Assembly (NCBI RefSeq): GCF_965638725.1
Contig: NC_134951.1
Location: 2,294,001-2,358,000 of the forward strand
Length of the DNA: 64,000 nucleotides
Reading direction: 5' to 3'
Origin: Aptenodytes patagonicus
Lineage: Eukaryota; Chordata; Aves; Sphenisciformes; Spheniscidae
Part shown: in pieces, positions 8,673 through 23,754 of the stretch
Layout of the letters: each line of letters begins with the position of its first letter
How positions within the stretch are numbered: the stretch's first letter is position 1
Notes under the pieces: model-generated
Told to the model about the DNA's origin: nothing
Seen by the model: only the letters and a program-made list of their open reading frames with translations
Databases searched by the model: none
Translations under genes and position numbers: made by a program

Positions 8673-11600
8673 CGTCGCTGAGCCCACCCCCGGGGGCTGC
8701 CGGCGGAGGGATGCGCCAGCCGGCAGCTGGGGACCGGGGATGTGCATCCTTCCCCCACTCCTGCATCCCTCATCCCTTCCTTCTTCTCCTCCCCAAATCT
8801 GGGGGGCAGCCCCAAAAGAGGTGAGGGGTGCCGGCCTCGTGGTTATCTAAAGGCGCGGTGCCTCCGAGCGTCCCGGGGATGGTGGGGTTGGGATGGAGCC
8901 CTGGGGGGGGGGTGTGTGCGAAGCCGCTCCTCGGTGGTCCCGGTGTGCCCCGGCCCAGACCTGGGGGGGTTACAAGGACCCAAAGGCACCAGCAGCCAGG
9001 TGAGCCCCAAAATCACCCCCACACCCCCAGGGCAGCCCCCAGCCCTTCCCGGGGGGCTCTTCCCCCCCCCCCCCCCAGACCCCAGGAGGAGGTGAAAGGG
9101 GGGTCCCCACGCCCGTTACCAACCCTCTCCGGCACGGCTGCGGCAACGCCATGCGGCTACCAAGCGCGGCGCGCATCGATGGCAAGCATGTGGGTGGGAA
9201 GAATTGATTTTGGGCTCGGCGGGTGATGGCGGGGGGGGGGGGAGGGGGCGGGGGGGGGGCAGAAAATTCCAACTTCACATTTCACGGATGATGGAAACGC
9301 CCAGCGAGCCAGACGCAGCCGCGTGCCGGCACCTCGCGAAGCGGGGAGCCGGATTTGGCCGCTCCGGCATCGGGGATAGATGCTGCCTTTGGTTTGGAGA
9401 GGCCAAATCGGCCTCGACCTTCAACGGTTTCTCCTGCAAACCAGCATCGCCCCATTTTTTTTCCCCATTTAGGTGACCTGCAGTCACAACACTCATCGCC
9501 GCCGGCGCGGAGCCAAGGATCCCCCCCCAGGCATCTCTCCCTGCCCCACCTCAGCAATTAAATAATAAAACCTGCCACGGCGCTGCGATCCTATCTTGGT
9601 AATTTCTTGTAACGACTCCCTAGGAAGGGCTGGAGATCGGAGCGAAACGCCTCGGCGCGCTTTTCGGTTCGGCTACGGCTGTTAAACGGTTGCGTTTAAT
9701 GCCCCCGGGTGAGACCCCGGATGCGCCAGCGCTTGGGCGGGCGTAAAAAAAATCTAGAAATCGATGAAAATGCCAAAAAGTGGTGAGACGGCATCGTAGG
9801 AGTGGTCGGAGGGGACCTGCCTGGTGCCGGGGGCAAGGGGCGAGCCTGGATTTTGGGTGTTTTAGGGGAAAATAGAGCTGGTGAGCAATGCAGGACCCAT
9901 GGGCAGCCTGGGGTTGAAGCGGTTCCCCATCATGCTCCCAGGCAAGTGCTGGCAATAGGGAAGCTGATTTTCTTTTATATAGATATGTATTTTATATATA
10001 TTTTTTTAATTTTTTAATTTTTTTTTATATATATATATATTGCTTCAGTCTTTCCATCACCACTTGGTTTTTCATTAAGGACATATTGCCTGGCTCTCAT
10101 GCAAAGCCGAGCAGCCGCCGAGCCGGAGCGGGAAGGCTTCGTGCTTCTTTTGTCCTCTCCTGGGGTAATTTTACAAGCTCTCGGGGCTGCCGTTCGCCCC
10201 GCAGCCCCCCGAAATATTCCTTTCTCGGCGTTTATTGAAGCGCCGGAGCCTTTTTCTCCCCTAACCTGGCCAAAGAGGGATTGCCTCCACAGCCCCTTGT
10301 TTGAGCCGATGATGATGATGCTGTTGAGCTGGCAGGAGCAGGAGGCAGCAAATGACATTGGGGTGACGTCGTTTACAGTCTTGCTAATTAACGGAGGCGG
10401 GGGGGGGGGGGGGGATGACTGACAGCCGAGGTGCCCAAAGCCAGCACGCTAGGCAGGAGAAATACCCATTTTTGCAGCGTTTCCAGGTTTTTCCAGGTCC
10501 GTGTGGGTATCAGCAGCTAAACTCCCATCGGCGGTGCTGGGGAGGGAACGGGCTTGGGATCTGGGGACGATTCACCCCTTGTAAAATCAGTGTGGAAAAT
10601 ACAGATGCGTTTTTTTTTTAAGGCTTTTTGGGCATTTCTGTTTCAAAGTTGGGTCCGACTGAGCGCTCTCCTCCACGGCACGGGGGGCGGGGGGGCGAAG
10701 AGCATCCCTGGTGAGGCGGAGCAGGAGGATTCGAAGTGACAGGCAATTAGCAGCGAAAAGCAACGATCCTTTTCAGAAAGAGGACATAAAGCAGATGGGA
10801 TCTGGTGCAAGGGAAACATGGAAAGGATTCGAAAGCTGCCTGGAGGACGCAGGAGCTGGAAAACTCGGGTGCTGGGAAGTTGTGTTGTTCCTCTGGTCTC
10901 ACGGATCCCTTAAATGTCGCAGCTGGAGGGGCCGAGGACATACCCAAGCCTGTGTGCTGCATCCCACGTTCGCTTTTGGATGCTGCCTGGCTATTTTCCC
11001 AATTAACTCCCGGCGTTTGCGGGGCAGCCGTCCCCTCCACCAAGAAAAACATCCCCCCCCGAGCACCACCTCCTCTCTCAGCCCCTGCTCGGGTGCCACC
11101 ACCCAGGAGGTGATTTTCCAGGAGCTTTTCAAGAATCAGGCACTCGATGCCAGGGCCGCATCCTGCTCGCGGGCAGCCTGGGTGAGATGCTTTAATAGGA
11201 TGAAGCAGCAGTTTAAAGGGCTTCGTTGCCCCCAATTCGGGGTTGATAAATGCCAACGGCGGGGTACAGGCCGGTGCTGCTGATTTACTCCCACCGGCAA
11301 CGATGGGGGGCTTTGAGCTCTGCCCCGGCGGGGTGAGGATGAGCGTGACGAAGGCTCAAGCCACTTCTGTGCCCCTGCAAGCAGCTCAGGGCCGGGCAGG
11401 GGAGCGGGGCCGGCACACTACGTCCCCTCGCCAAGCCGGGGCTTGCACGGCCACCGAACGCCGTAGCCGGCCGGGTCCTGCTGGGCAGCAGGCGAGGACT
11501 TGCCGGGCACGACGGGAACCTGTTTGCATCCTTCACTGTCTATAAACCTTAACCGAGGCGCCTGGCTCCAGGCCACACGTGGGGACCACTGGAAGCCCTG

Positions 11601-12399
11601 CCGAGGATGCCGAGGGTTGCCTGGAGACCTGCCTGCACCAAGCAGGAGGCAGATGCTCTGAGCAGGGGTGCGGGCGGACGGCGAACCCCAAATTTAAATG
11701 CAAGGGGAGGCGGGGGGGAAGCAGCTCTTTGCCAAGCCATGGGGACGAGGCGTGGGGGGGGGGGGGTGTACGCTCCGGCTCCACCACCGTCGAGGCGATG
11801 GGTGCTGCGGGTAATATTGCAACCAGGCTGATGCAATTCACCGGGTGGGAAAATAAACCACTTTTCGCTCAGGTTAGTTTTCCACCACTTTAGCGAGTTG
11901 GGTGAGCTCGGGAAGGGGTCTGAGGGGCAGCAGGAGGACGTGACGGGGCGGAAACCATCCTCCCATGCGGATGCAGCTCTTCATGGGCAAAGCAGCACGT
12001 AATCCTCTGCATGGTCTCCGCCGTAACGTGGGCAATAATGGCTTCACTGCTGGGTCTCCAGCAGGTCCCGGCTGAAATGGGTCTGAGGTCAAGAAGGGAC
12101 GAGCTGAGGGATTTGGGAGAAATGTTAAGAAAAAAAAATGAAAGGGAGAGGGAGAGCAATCCCTTCCTGCACTTTGCATCAAGCAGGAAAGAAGGAAAGA
12201 CGATACTCCTACAAGGGAAGAGGGACAAGAGCAATTCAGCTCGAGGCAACATCTGAGAAGATCATGATTTCTGCGTGGTGCCCTTCATCCCTGCTGCCGG
12301 GAAGGGCCAGTTTGGACACGGAAACTCCGTTTTGCGTTGGGAAAGGGAGATTTTGCCCCCAAGGCCCAAGGGATGTGGCCGCTCCTCTCTGCACAACCT

Positions 12400-12545
12400 C
12401 AAGGTTTCATCCTTGGAGATGCTGGAACCACGTCTGGGCAGGCGTTGAGCAGCGTGACCTGCTTTGAGGTTGGCCCTGCTTTGAGCAGGGTTGGGACCAG
12501 AGCCCTCCGGAGGTCCCATCCCACCTTCCTGGGACTTTCTGACCC
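12400..12545 (+). mobile_element. CR1 3'-end fragment
   Basis: The segment reads like a CR1 tail in the plus orientation: a TTCATCCTTGGAGATGCTGG-like start, then CCTGCTTTGAGCAGGGTTGG, then GGAGGTCCCATCCCACCTT. It is only the last 150 bases or so, which is typical of 5'-truncated avian CR1. Confidence 0.75.
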
Positions 12546-13604
12546 AAAGGGGATGAAAGGTAGCAGGGACCCAAAATGGGCCAGGAGGACCTTTATTAAA
12601 AATAATAAGGGGGGGGGCGTATTTCACCCCCCTGCCTGGAGTGATCCCAGGAGTCACAGGACGTGGCCATCTCCACCCATCTCCATCTCCATCCCCGAGC
12701 TGGTCCCAGTGGGGATGGGGCGGCTCTCGGAGAGCGGCGGTAGCCGGGGAGCACCTCTGGCCCACAGCAAGGTGATGGAGACCATCCATCCTGGTATTTT
12801 TTGGATTCATTTGTGGGACCAAACTGCCCTGACCAGATCAGAAACCCTCCACCGGCACCCGCTTTGCTTGCAGATGGACCTGGAGCCCCCACCCTCCCTC
12901 TGGTGTTGATTTTGGGGGTCCTGTCACATCAACCCTATACAAAGAACAAAGATGGGTGATGTCTTTTCTTCAAACATCTCCAAATTTGCCATTCAAGGTG
13001 ATTTTTGCCCCAAAACCTTTTTGTGCCAGCATCCCAGACCATCCTCCTGGTTACCCCATGCTGGGACACACCATCCCCAAACGTCCCCATGGCTCTGCCC
13101 TCCTCAGCTCTGCTCTCCCATGGGACACACGGATGTTAGCTGCCACCACCGTCACCACGTACCCACCTCGGCGTGAACCCACGAAGCAGAGCGCAGCCGG
13201 ACAACAGTCTGCAGTCTTCTCCAAGCAGAACCATGAATAAGTTCCCCAAGAAATAAAACCAACGGGAGATACTGCCGGCAAGACGAGAGCTCTGCCGCTC
13301 GGCGCTCAGCCTCAGCAAGCAGTGGGGGCTCGACGGGGCCCCGCCAAGTATTTGTGTCATCTTGTTAGAAATTGCAGTTTTATTGAAAGCCCAATTGCGC
13401 TCATTTAGCTGTCGCTCAAACCCTTCTGCAGCCGCTTATTAGCGCTGGAGTGGGGAGCAATAAGACTTTGCTGAAGATCACCCATCCTTTCACAAATTAC
13501 CTCTTACTGATGAATTAAGGCCGTCAAGACGATGGTGCCTGAAAGCTGGAGGGACATCTGAATTTCAGAAGAAGTGCCTGAAGCCATTACCCCCTCCTCT
13601 CTAT

Positions 13605-13740
13605 TCATCACCCGTGGAGCCACATCTGGAGCGTTGCATGGGATGCTCGGCTCCGAGGAGCAGCGCAGGGACCGGGAGGCCACGGGGATGGTCAGAGGCT
13701 GGAGGATGGGATGTCAGAGGACCTGTTCAAAAAGGCTGCG
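13605..13740 (+). mobile_element. Possible diverged CR1 internal fragment
   Basis: The order GGAGCCACATCTGGAGCGTT, GGCTCCGAGGAGC, AGGGACCGGG, GGCCACGGGGATGGTCAGAGG resembles the CR1 ORF2 stretch upstream of the tail. It is heavily diverged, and the call rests on word order only. Confidence 0.4.
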
Positions 13741-16700
13741 GAGCAGTTTTTTCTTCAAATGGAGGGGGAAAATGGTAGATCTGACCCCAAATATGCTCCA
13801 ACATATGGTGTTATCATCCCTCGTACGTCCCCTCCACGCAGAGAGCAGGTGGTCCAGCAGGAGATGGGCTTGAGCTCAATGTGGGCTGGGAAAATCACCT
13901 TGTTAGCACCATAGGCTGATTTTCTGGGGAAAAACTCTTGAGTTGTGGCAAATCCCTAAAAATACTGCAGGGCAGAGAAAGAGTTTTGCAGGGGAAAGAT
14001 TTTAACCCATGGTGTGGGGAGCGTGGACACATCCATACAGGTGTACTTGGGTTTGGGGGTCCAAACAGCAGCCAAAAAATCGCCGGCCGAGGCTCTCTGT
14101 CCCTCAAAGCATCCAGGAGCGACGATGCCGTGAGCCCACGGTTGTTATATTTATGTTCAACCCCGGGGCCGGCACCTGAAAGATGGGAAGAATGATGTTC
14201 AAACCATCTACTCGCTTCTCGCTTTGGGGCCACGGCACCCCCCCCCCCGTCTCCTCCTTCCCGCGAAAAAAATCTTCCCTGGGGAAAAAAATCTGCTCGG
14301 CTCAGCCCCGTCTGATGGATGGTGGCGGGGACGGGCTGGCGAGAAACCAGATTGAAACCAGTGACTCATTTCCCACTGGCGGCTATTTCGGGGGAGAAAA
14401 GCGGCCGCCTCCCCCCCCCCCCCCCCAGCATCCATCAGGTGGTCGGAAAGTCCCTGCAGCCACCTCTGACACCCCAGCCGCGCTGCCACGGGGTGGAGAA
14501 ATGAGTTTTCACCCTAATTGGATCTTTTTCCTCTCTTTTGTTGCGTCCCCACCCCGTGCCATCCTCTGCCAGATGCGGGATGAGGATGCAGCTTCATCCC
14601 CGCTGGTACCCGGACCCCCTGTGTGTCCCCCGGCCGTTGATGGGTGACATTTGGCTGCGATCGAGCAGCTTTCCCCGGGAGGGGAGATAATTAACAATCA
14701 GCTTCCCTAGGAGATTGCCATCGCTTATAGACACTGAGATATCTGTAGACGTTGCGATGGAGCCCATAACCAACCCAGAAATACCAGCCAGCACAGATGC
14801 CCCGGTTATGGGGGGGGGGGGGGGGGGGCGAGTTTGGGGCAGGATTTGGGTTTTGAGGTACTGATGCTTCCAGCCAAGAGCGGGGGATGGCTCTGAGCCC
14901 AAAGCACCAGCACGCATCCATCCTTGCACAGCCCCAAACGCTTGCGCTGCCTCCAGCCGGGCTCGCGCTGGGGAAAAAGAGCATGAAGTTTAATGAAACA
15001 GGTTCAGCAATCAATAATAATAAAAAAAAAAACTATAAGGGATTTCTTTGCTCAGCAGCAACTAAATCTCTCCTGCCGCTCATCAGCCCTGCCCAGCCGA
15101 CCAGCCTCGCACCCTCCACTCGCCCCATCGTTCCCAGTGCGGGTCCCGGCATCCTCCCAGCGAGGAGCCTGGGCTGGTAGCCACTAAACCACGATGCACC
15201 AAAAAATAACCCCCAAACCCCAGCATTTAGTGCTTTGCGAAAGAAAAACTGCTACATCACTGTCGTCTTTAGCACATAAAACCTCTGAGTCACCGGAGGA
15301 ATGTGCAGCGCTTTTTAATAGAGTCCAAACTGTCCCAGCGGGCCTGATGTTTAACATTCAGGGCTTTGATTTATTTTATCTTTATTTATTTAGATCGCTC
15401 CATTAAAATATTCCCCCCCCCCCCCCCCCAACACCCTGACATGTGGGACGATGAGTTTGCAGGAGCGAAGGGGAGCCGGTGCTGGATGCCGCGCAGGTGA
15501 GGGAGGACAGACCGACCGCACCACCACTCCTCTTGATGCTTAATTATTTTTTTTAACCCGAATGTAAAAACAACCGTTATCCCCGAGAGCAGGAGTGATG
15601 CTGGGTGAGGGGTGGGAAGGATGGGGTGGTCCCCCCACGAGGGATGGGGAAAGAGGCAGCTCGGGGCAGACGTGCTAGAGGTCTGCGAAAGCCTGCCCAG
15701 GCAGAAAAGTTAATCAGAAAATGACTTCTTTTTTTTCCAGGATAAAACACAGAAATGCAGCGAGCAGATGGGTGGCTGGAAGGGGAGAGGAGGAGGGATG
15801 AGCCACAGGCTCCTTGCTGCAGGACATCGCAGCAGCTGAAGGATGCTGCCGTGATAATAATGGAATAAAAATCCAGCGAAGGCAATTAAAACCCTCCCTG
15901 CCAGCCGGGCATGGCTGGGAAGGTGATGGGGTGGTATCCGACATCCCACCGGGCTCATCCTCCCCGTAGCATCTCCATGTGGAGCCGGGATTTGGGGCTG
16001 ATATGCCCCTGGAGGAGGGGGGGAGGGGGTGATACCGCATCCCTGGGTCTGGCTCCTTGTTTTTAAGATGCAAGGAAATATTTCAGGCCGATGCTGTGGT
16101 TTTATTTCATACCAGGAGCGCCGGCCGTTATTAAAACCAATATCGAGGGTGTGTGATGGCCACGCAGAGGTCGGCCGCGGGGGAAATCTCCCCAGCCTCG
16201 CTGATTAACGCCGGAGGACCGGGGCGCTCCGGTCCTCGGGGCCGGCACCCAGCTGCAACCCTGGGTCCCCATCACTGGGACGTCCCAGGGTGACGTGTGG
16301 GGCCACCGGGGTTTTTTTTAATTCGGTTGCAATTCCTAATGCAGGTGCAAGCAGGGTGGAAATCTCGAGTGCTTTCTCACCAGGGGACCAGAGCAGCCCT
16401 TACTGCTGGGATGGAGATGGTCCCAGTTGCCTCTTGCTGGTCCTTCTTCCCAGCCCCATCAGTGCCGAGGGCTTATTTAGGACACGGGCGTCTCCAGCAG
16501 CTCGACTGCAGACCCCGAAGACACCTCGTGAAATTGTGTTTTAGTTTGGAAACGTGGCCAGGCGGAGTTTAACGGGAGCGGCAACAAAACGTGGGGTGGT
16601 CTGACCCCCCCCCCCCCCCCCCCGCCAAGAAATTTGCGGCAACCAAAGCCAGTCGCTCTCTATAAAATTAAAATACCGGCAAATGGCTCCATTTTCCGGT

Positions 16701-17296
16701 GAAATCGGGTCATTAAAAACTGTTTTGTTTTATTAATTTCTGCAGGTGCGGTGGGGGAACCCCCGTGCCCTGTCTCACCCGGGCACACCCCGTTTTCTCT
16801 CCCGGCCGCAACACGGAGGGGAAATAAGAACCCAGATCGAAAAAACACGTTTCCACTGCCTGAAAACGCTGCAAATGAAGGGAAACAGGCTGGAAATCAG
16901 CCTGCCCACGGCGAAACCCCGTCCTCCTCCTCCTCCTCGGCACGGCCCGAACCCCAAGCTGGGGCTGAGACCCACAGTTTGGGGTGAACCCCCCCCAAGT
17001 GATGCTCTGGGACGGGGACACATCCCGCTGCCGCTCTTCTCCAGGCGTTCGGTGCCACCGTGTCTTGGGGGGGGGGGTGGGGGGGGGCTGCACCAGGACC
17101 CCGATTCGGGGGGGGAAGCGGGACCCGGGTGGGCTGGTGCCCTCTGGGTACCCCCCGAAAGTTTCCAAAAAATTGTAGTTATTTTTTTTTTTTAAACCAG
17201 CGGAGCCAAATCAGAGGGAGGAAGCGAAGGCGGGGAAGCGGCCGCATTTCTTTGCGTTGCACAGTTGCCTTGCTAACCACCGCCGGGAGAAGGGGA

Positions 17297-17323
17297 CAGA
17301 CAGACAGACGGACAGACGGACGG
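17297..17323. repeat. Short (GACA/GACG)n microsatellite
   Basis: GACAGACAGACAGACGGACAGACGGACGGA-type tetranucleotide repeats lie within the CpG-rich region upstream of the kinase gene. Confidence 0.85.
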
Positions 17324-17444
17324 ATGAGGAGGACACGGCCTCTGCTGTCGCGCCCGGCGCCCTCGCCGCGCCGGCCCGCAGCTTCCGCACACGAGGCGTC
17401 TTGCGGAGGTTTGACCCGAGCGGGCACCTGTCGTGCGCCGCAGA

Positions 17445-17677
17445 GCCTGCTGGGACTTGTAGTTTTCCCTGCTCCGCCACCACGACGCAGGCGCAGAAAC
17501 TTCCCCTCCCGGGCTGCTTGAGCCGGGGAAGGCGAAGCGTTCTCCGATTGGTCCGGCGGCGGCCTCACCTCCCCCCTCGTTGACTTGTGATTGGTTCGAC
17601 CGCGCCTCCTTCCTTCTGGTTGGCCGGGTGCGGCCAGTGGGCGGGGCCGCGCGGCGGTGGCGGGAATTGCGGCGGCG
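17445..17677 (+). promoter_or_regulatory. TATA-less CpG-island promoter of the kinase gene
   Basis: A CpG-dense block. GCCTGCTGGGACTTGTAGTT at 17445-17464 is, on the other strand, a near-perfect ZNF143/STAF motif (ACTACAANTCCCAGCAGGC type). Two reverse CCAAT boxes (ATTGG at 17547-17551 and 17590-17594, 43 bases apart) suit NF-Y. GGGCGGGGCC at 17639-17648 is an Sp1 box, and GGCGGGAA at 17659-17666 is E2F-like. A donor-like GCG/GTGAGG ends a possible non-coding first exon at 17677. No TATA box is visible. This combination is typical of broadly expressed genes. The exact start site is unknown. Confidence 0.7.
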
Positions 17678-19666
17678 GTGAGGAGAAGGGGGGCTGGGCC
17701 GGGCTGTGGGAACGGCTGGGGAAGGGGCTGAGGCGAGTGGAAACGGGAGCGAGCCGGGCCTGAGGGGAAGGGGGCAGGGGCCTGAGGTGGGGCAGGGGTC
17801 TTAGGCCAGGCGCTGGGGAGAGCTGGGCCTGAGGGGTGGTGGAGGTGGGGTAGGGGGCTGAGGAGGAGAAGGAGCTGGGGCTGCCGGGGGGAAGGGGTCG
17901 GAGGTGGGCAAGGGGCCTGGGGTGGGGCAGGGGGCTGAGGTGGGGAAGGGAAGGGGCCTTAGGCAAGAAGCGTGGAAGAGCTGGGCCTGAGGGGATGGTG
18001 GAAGGGGGCAGGGGCTGGGGGTGGGGAAGGTGGCTGAGGTGGGGAAGGAGCTGGGGGGTTGGGGAAGGGGGCTGAGGTGGGGCAGAGGCCTGAGGTGGCC
18101 AAGGGGTCTTAGCTGAGATGCTGGGAAGAGGTGGGCCTGAGGTGGGGAAGGGGTCTTAGGCGAGAAGTGGGGAAGAGCTGGGCCTGAGGGGATGGTGGGG
18201 GTGGGGAAGGGGGCAGGGGCTTGGGGAAGGAGGGGAAGGGGGCTTAGGTGAGATGTGGGGAAGAGCTGGGCCTGAGGGGATGGTGGGGGCAGGGACTGGG
18301 GGGAGTGGGGTGGGGGAAGGGGCTGAGGGGGGGAAGGGGCTGGGGGGGGTGGGGAAGGGAGCTGAGGTGAATCAGGAGGCTGGGGGGAGTGGAGATGGGG
18401 AAGGGGCGGGGCTGGAGCCCGGGAGGGGGCGTGGTCATGCCATGGGGCGGGGCTGGCCTACGGTGGGAGTGAGTTTGGGGGGAGGTCAGGGTTTGGACTG
18501 TGGTGGGGGCTGCTTTGGAGAGGAGTGGGGGGCTGAGGGCCGGAGAGTGGGGAATAGGGTGGGAGGGGGTCGGGTGGAAAGATGAAAGATTTGGGAAAGG
18601 AGCACAGCTGGGGGATGGAGCTGGAGGAGGGAGGGGGATTGAGAAGGAAGCTGGGGTGGGCTGGGAAGAGGGGGGTTAGGTTGGGGGAGCTGGACTGAGG
18701 GTTTGGGAAGGGAGGAGAATTTAGGGGGGGGAAGTGGGGGCTTTGAAGGCAGCAGCAGGTGGGGTAGGGAGTGGGGGGGCGGTTTGAAGGGGGAAGGGTT
18801 AAGGGGATTGGGAAAGGAACATGTGGGGCATGAAAGCAGGGAATGATTAATGCGTTATTAGGGAGCAAAACGTGGGATGGTGTTGAAGAGCACTGGTGCA
18901 GGGAGAAGTGAAATGAGAGGCTGAAAAGGGAGCAGGGTTATCGGGAGGGATAGGGCTGGGGGGGTGGAATTGAATGAGGGACCATGAGAATTGCAGCGGG
19001 AACCTGTACTGTTCAATGAAGTGAAGAAGGACTTGGGGTGGGGGGCCTGGGAGTGGGACAGGGAGCTTGAGGTGGAGGGGAAGTGCAGTGTAAGGCTTGT
19101 GGAGGGGTTGGAAGGGGGTGAGCTGGAGAAAGGGGGTGAGTATCAGGGCATGGACTGGTAGAAAACTGGTAGTGGAAGTGCTGGGACATGATGTAGCCGT
19201 TGATGGATAAGTAAATTTTCGAGGGGGGAAAGCGAGGGTGAAAGACGTAGTGCCAAACTGGCACTTCTGGCTAACTTTATTTCTTTAAAAGTCAATTCTG
19301 GTAAAAGTAAGTTCAGCTGTTACCCAGGAGGTCTTGTCTTCCCTTTCCTGCCCTGCCTAGGAAACGTGTCTACATAATTCTTTTTCTTTCTCACTAAACT
19401 TCGTCCGCTGTGGACAAATCGATGTCACTTCCCGGGTGGTTGTATCCCACTGTGCAGTCAGGATTGTACTTGATAATGTCTCAAAGTTACCATGGATATA
19501 GGCTTTCTCTTAAAACCCCATTTTAGCTGTCGGTCCTCATGCAGCTGCATCATATACCGATGCATATACCACTAAAATTGATACCGGTTGGAAGTATTTG
19601 CAGTTGATCGTTGGCAAGCTGCTAGTTTTGGGAGAGTTTTAAGCTTTTCATCCCCTTCTCTTCCAG
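17678..19666 (+). other. Kinase intron 1, strongly G-skewed
   Basis: Most of 17680-19150 is purine- and G-rich on the plus strand, built of imperfect repeats such as TGAGGTGGGGAAGGGG and GAAGAGCTGGGCCTGAGG. It is inferred to be intron because it follows the donor at 17677 and ends at a good acceptor, CCCCTTCTCTTCCAG (to 19666). Proline/serine-rich open frames on the minus strand are skew artefacts. Confidence 0.65.
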
Positions 19667-19682
19667 GGTTTTACTGCAGGTG

Positions 19683-19847
19683 ATGACTGAAGGCCGTGAG
19701 TTCAAATATTTTCCTCCGATTTGCTGTTCGCTGGGCCGAAGTGAGGGATGGCTACGGAAGCCAAGTACAGCATCGTTCGAGAAGTGGGCCGAGGGAGCTA
19801 TGGCGTGGTTTATGAGGCCATCGTTAATCAAACTAGAAGCAAAGTAG
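19683..19847 (+). other. Upstream ORF overlapping the kinase start
   Basis: An ATG at 19683, 65 bases before the kinase ATG, opens a 54-codon frame in a different register. It runs through the kinase start and stops at TAG 19845-19847. It lies inside the inferred first coding exon (from 19667), so it should be in the mRNA. Such overlapping uORFs usually lower translation of the main ORF. Confidence 0.55.
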
Positions 19848-20293
19848 CTGTTAAAAGGATGCACTGTAACGTGCCTGAAAATGTCGAACTGGCTCTGCAA
19901 GAGTTCTGGGCCCTGCAGAGCATCCAGAGGCAACATGAAAACGTGATCCAGCTGGAGGAGTGTATCCTGCAGAATGGCCAAGTCTTTCAGCCAATTAGTC
20001 ATCGTTACAGGAAATCAGACAGCCACTTGCTGCTGATTGAGACCTGCCTGAAAGGGCGGAGGTGCATGGATCCCAAATCGGCCTGCTTTCTGTGGTTCGT
20101 GATGGAGTTTTGTGACGGTGGCAACATGAATGAATACCTGCTGTCTCGCAGCCCGGATGCTCAGCTGAATAACAGCTTCATGCGGCAGCTCAGCAGCGCT
20201 GTGGCTTTCCTGCACAGAAACCAGATAGTGCACAGAGACCTGAAATCTGACAATATTTTGATTTCTCATAGACGTGGAAGTCCCATAGTAAAG
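19748..20293 (+). CDS. STK35/PDIK1L-family Ser/Thr kinase, coding exon 1
   Basis: First 182 codons of a 332-residue kinase; human PDIK1L is of similar length (341). The start ATG is fixed by an in-frame TGA just upstream (19742-19744). Visible features: Gly-rich loop GRGSYG (14-19), ATP lysine in VAVK (Lys36), family signature ENVELALQEFWAL, hinge region LWFVMEFCDGG, and catalytic loop HRDLKSDN (162-169, Asp164 and Asn169 present; Ser where most kinases have Pro). The exon ends SPIVK in phase 0 at donor AAG/GTAAGG. The strongest resemblance is to STK35 and PDIK1L, kinases reported in nuclei and linked to the actin-associated protein PDLIM1. Several residues differ from both, so I read it as a third paralogue rather than either named gene. 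The exon probably starts at 19667. Confidence 0.9.
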
Positions 20294-23518
<3,225 letters not shown>

Positions 23519-23754
23519 GAACTTATATCTGCCAAGGCAAGGAGCTTATTCCCCTCGGAGAAGCGTTGCTGGAGAATCCCAACATGAAATTACAAATTCC
23601 CCTGAAGAACAAGAAGTCCATGCCAGATGATCTCTGCAAGCTCCTGCATGATATGCTGGCTTTTAACCCAAAGGAAAGACTGGATGCCTTCCAACTAGAA
23701 GTCCGAATCAGGCAAATCTCCTACGGCAAAAAGCGTCAACGCTCCATCTCATAG
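23519..23754 (+). CDS. STK35/PDIK1L-family kinase, last coding exon
   Basis: Completes the kinase C-lobe. After the split Gly it reads TYICQGKELIPLGEALLENP, matching the family's GTEIVPVGEALLENP segment, then DMLAFNPKERLDAFQLEVRI, the end of the kinase fold. It ends with a basic KKRQRSIS tail and TAG at 23752-23754. The tail could act as a nuclear signal, but this is inference. Total length is 332 residues over three exons, with no internal stop or frameshift. Confidence 0.9.

Larger units (their letters stand above)
8700..17200. other. Intergenic region between divergent PNOC and kinase promoters
   Basis: About 8.5 kb of mostly GC-rich DNA with many G or C runs of 13-20 bases (for example near 9234, 10400, 11755, 14411, 14811, 15413 and 16605). 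It includes an (AT)n stretch at 10024-10041, one or two CR1 fragments and a few less GC-rich islands (13361-13560, 15190-15410) that could be enhancers. I recognise no exon. Confidence 0.7.

Noticed and set aside
16214-16237. 9-bp GC-rich hairpin (GAGGACCGG/CCGGTCCTC)
   Set aside because: Short inverted repeats of this size are expected by chance in such GC-rich DNA. No T-run or gene context gives it meaning.
17565-19264. Proline-rich minus-strand frames over the G-rich intron
   Set aside because: Produced by the strand skew. No start context, domain or splice logic.
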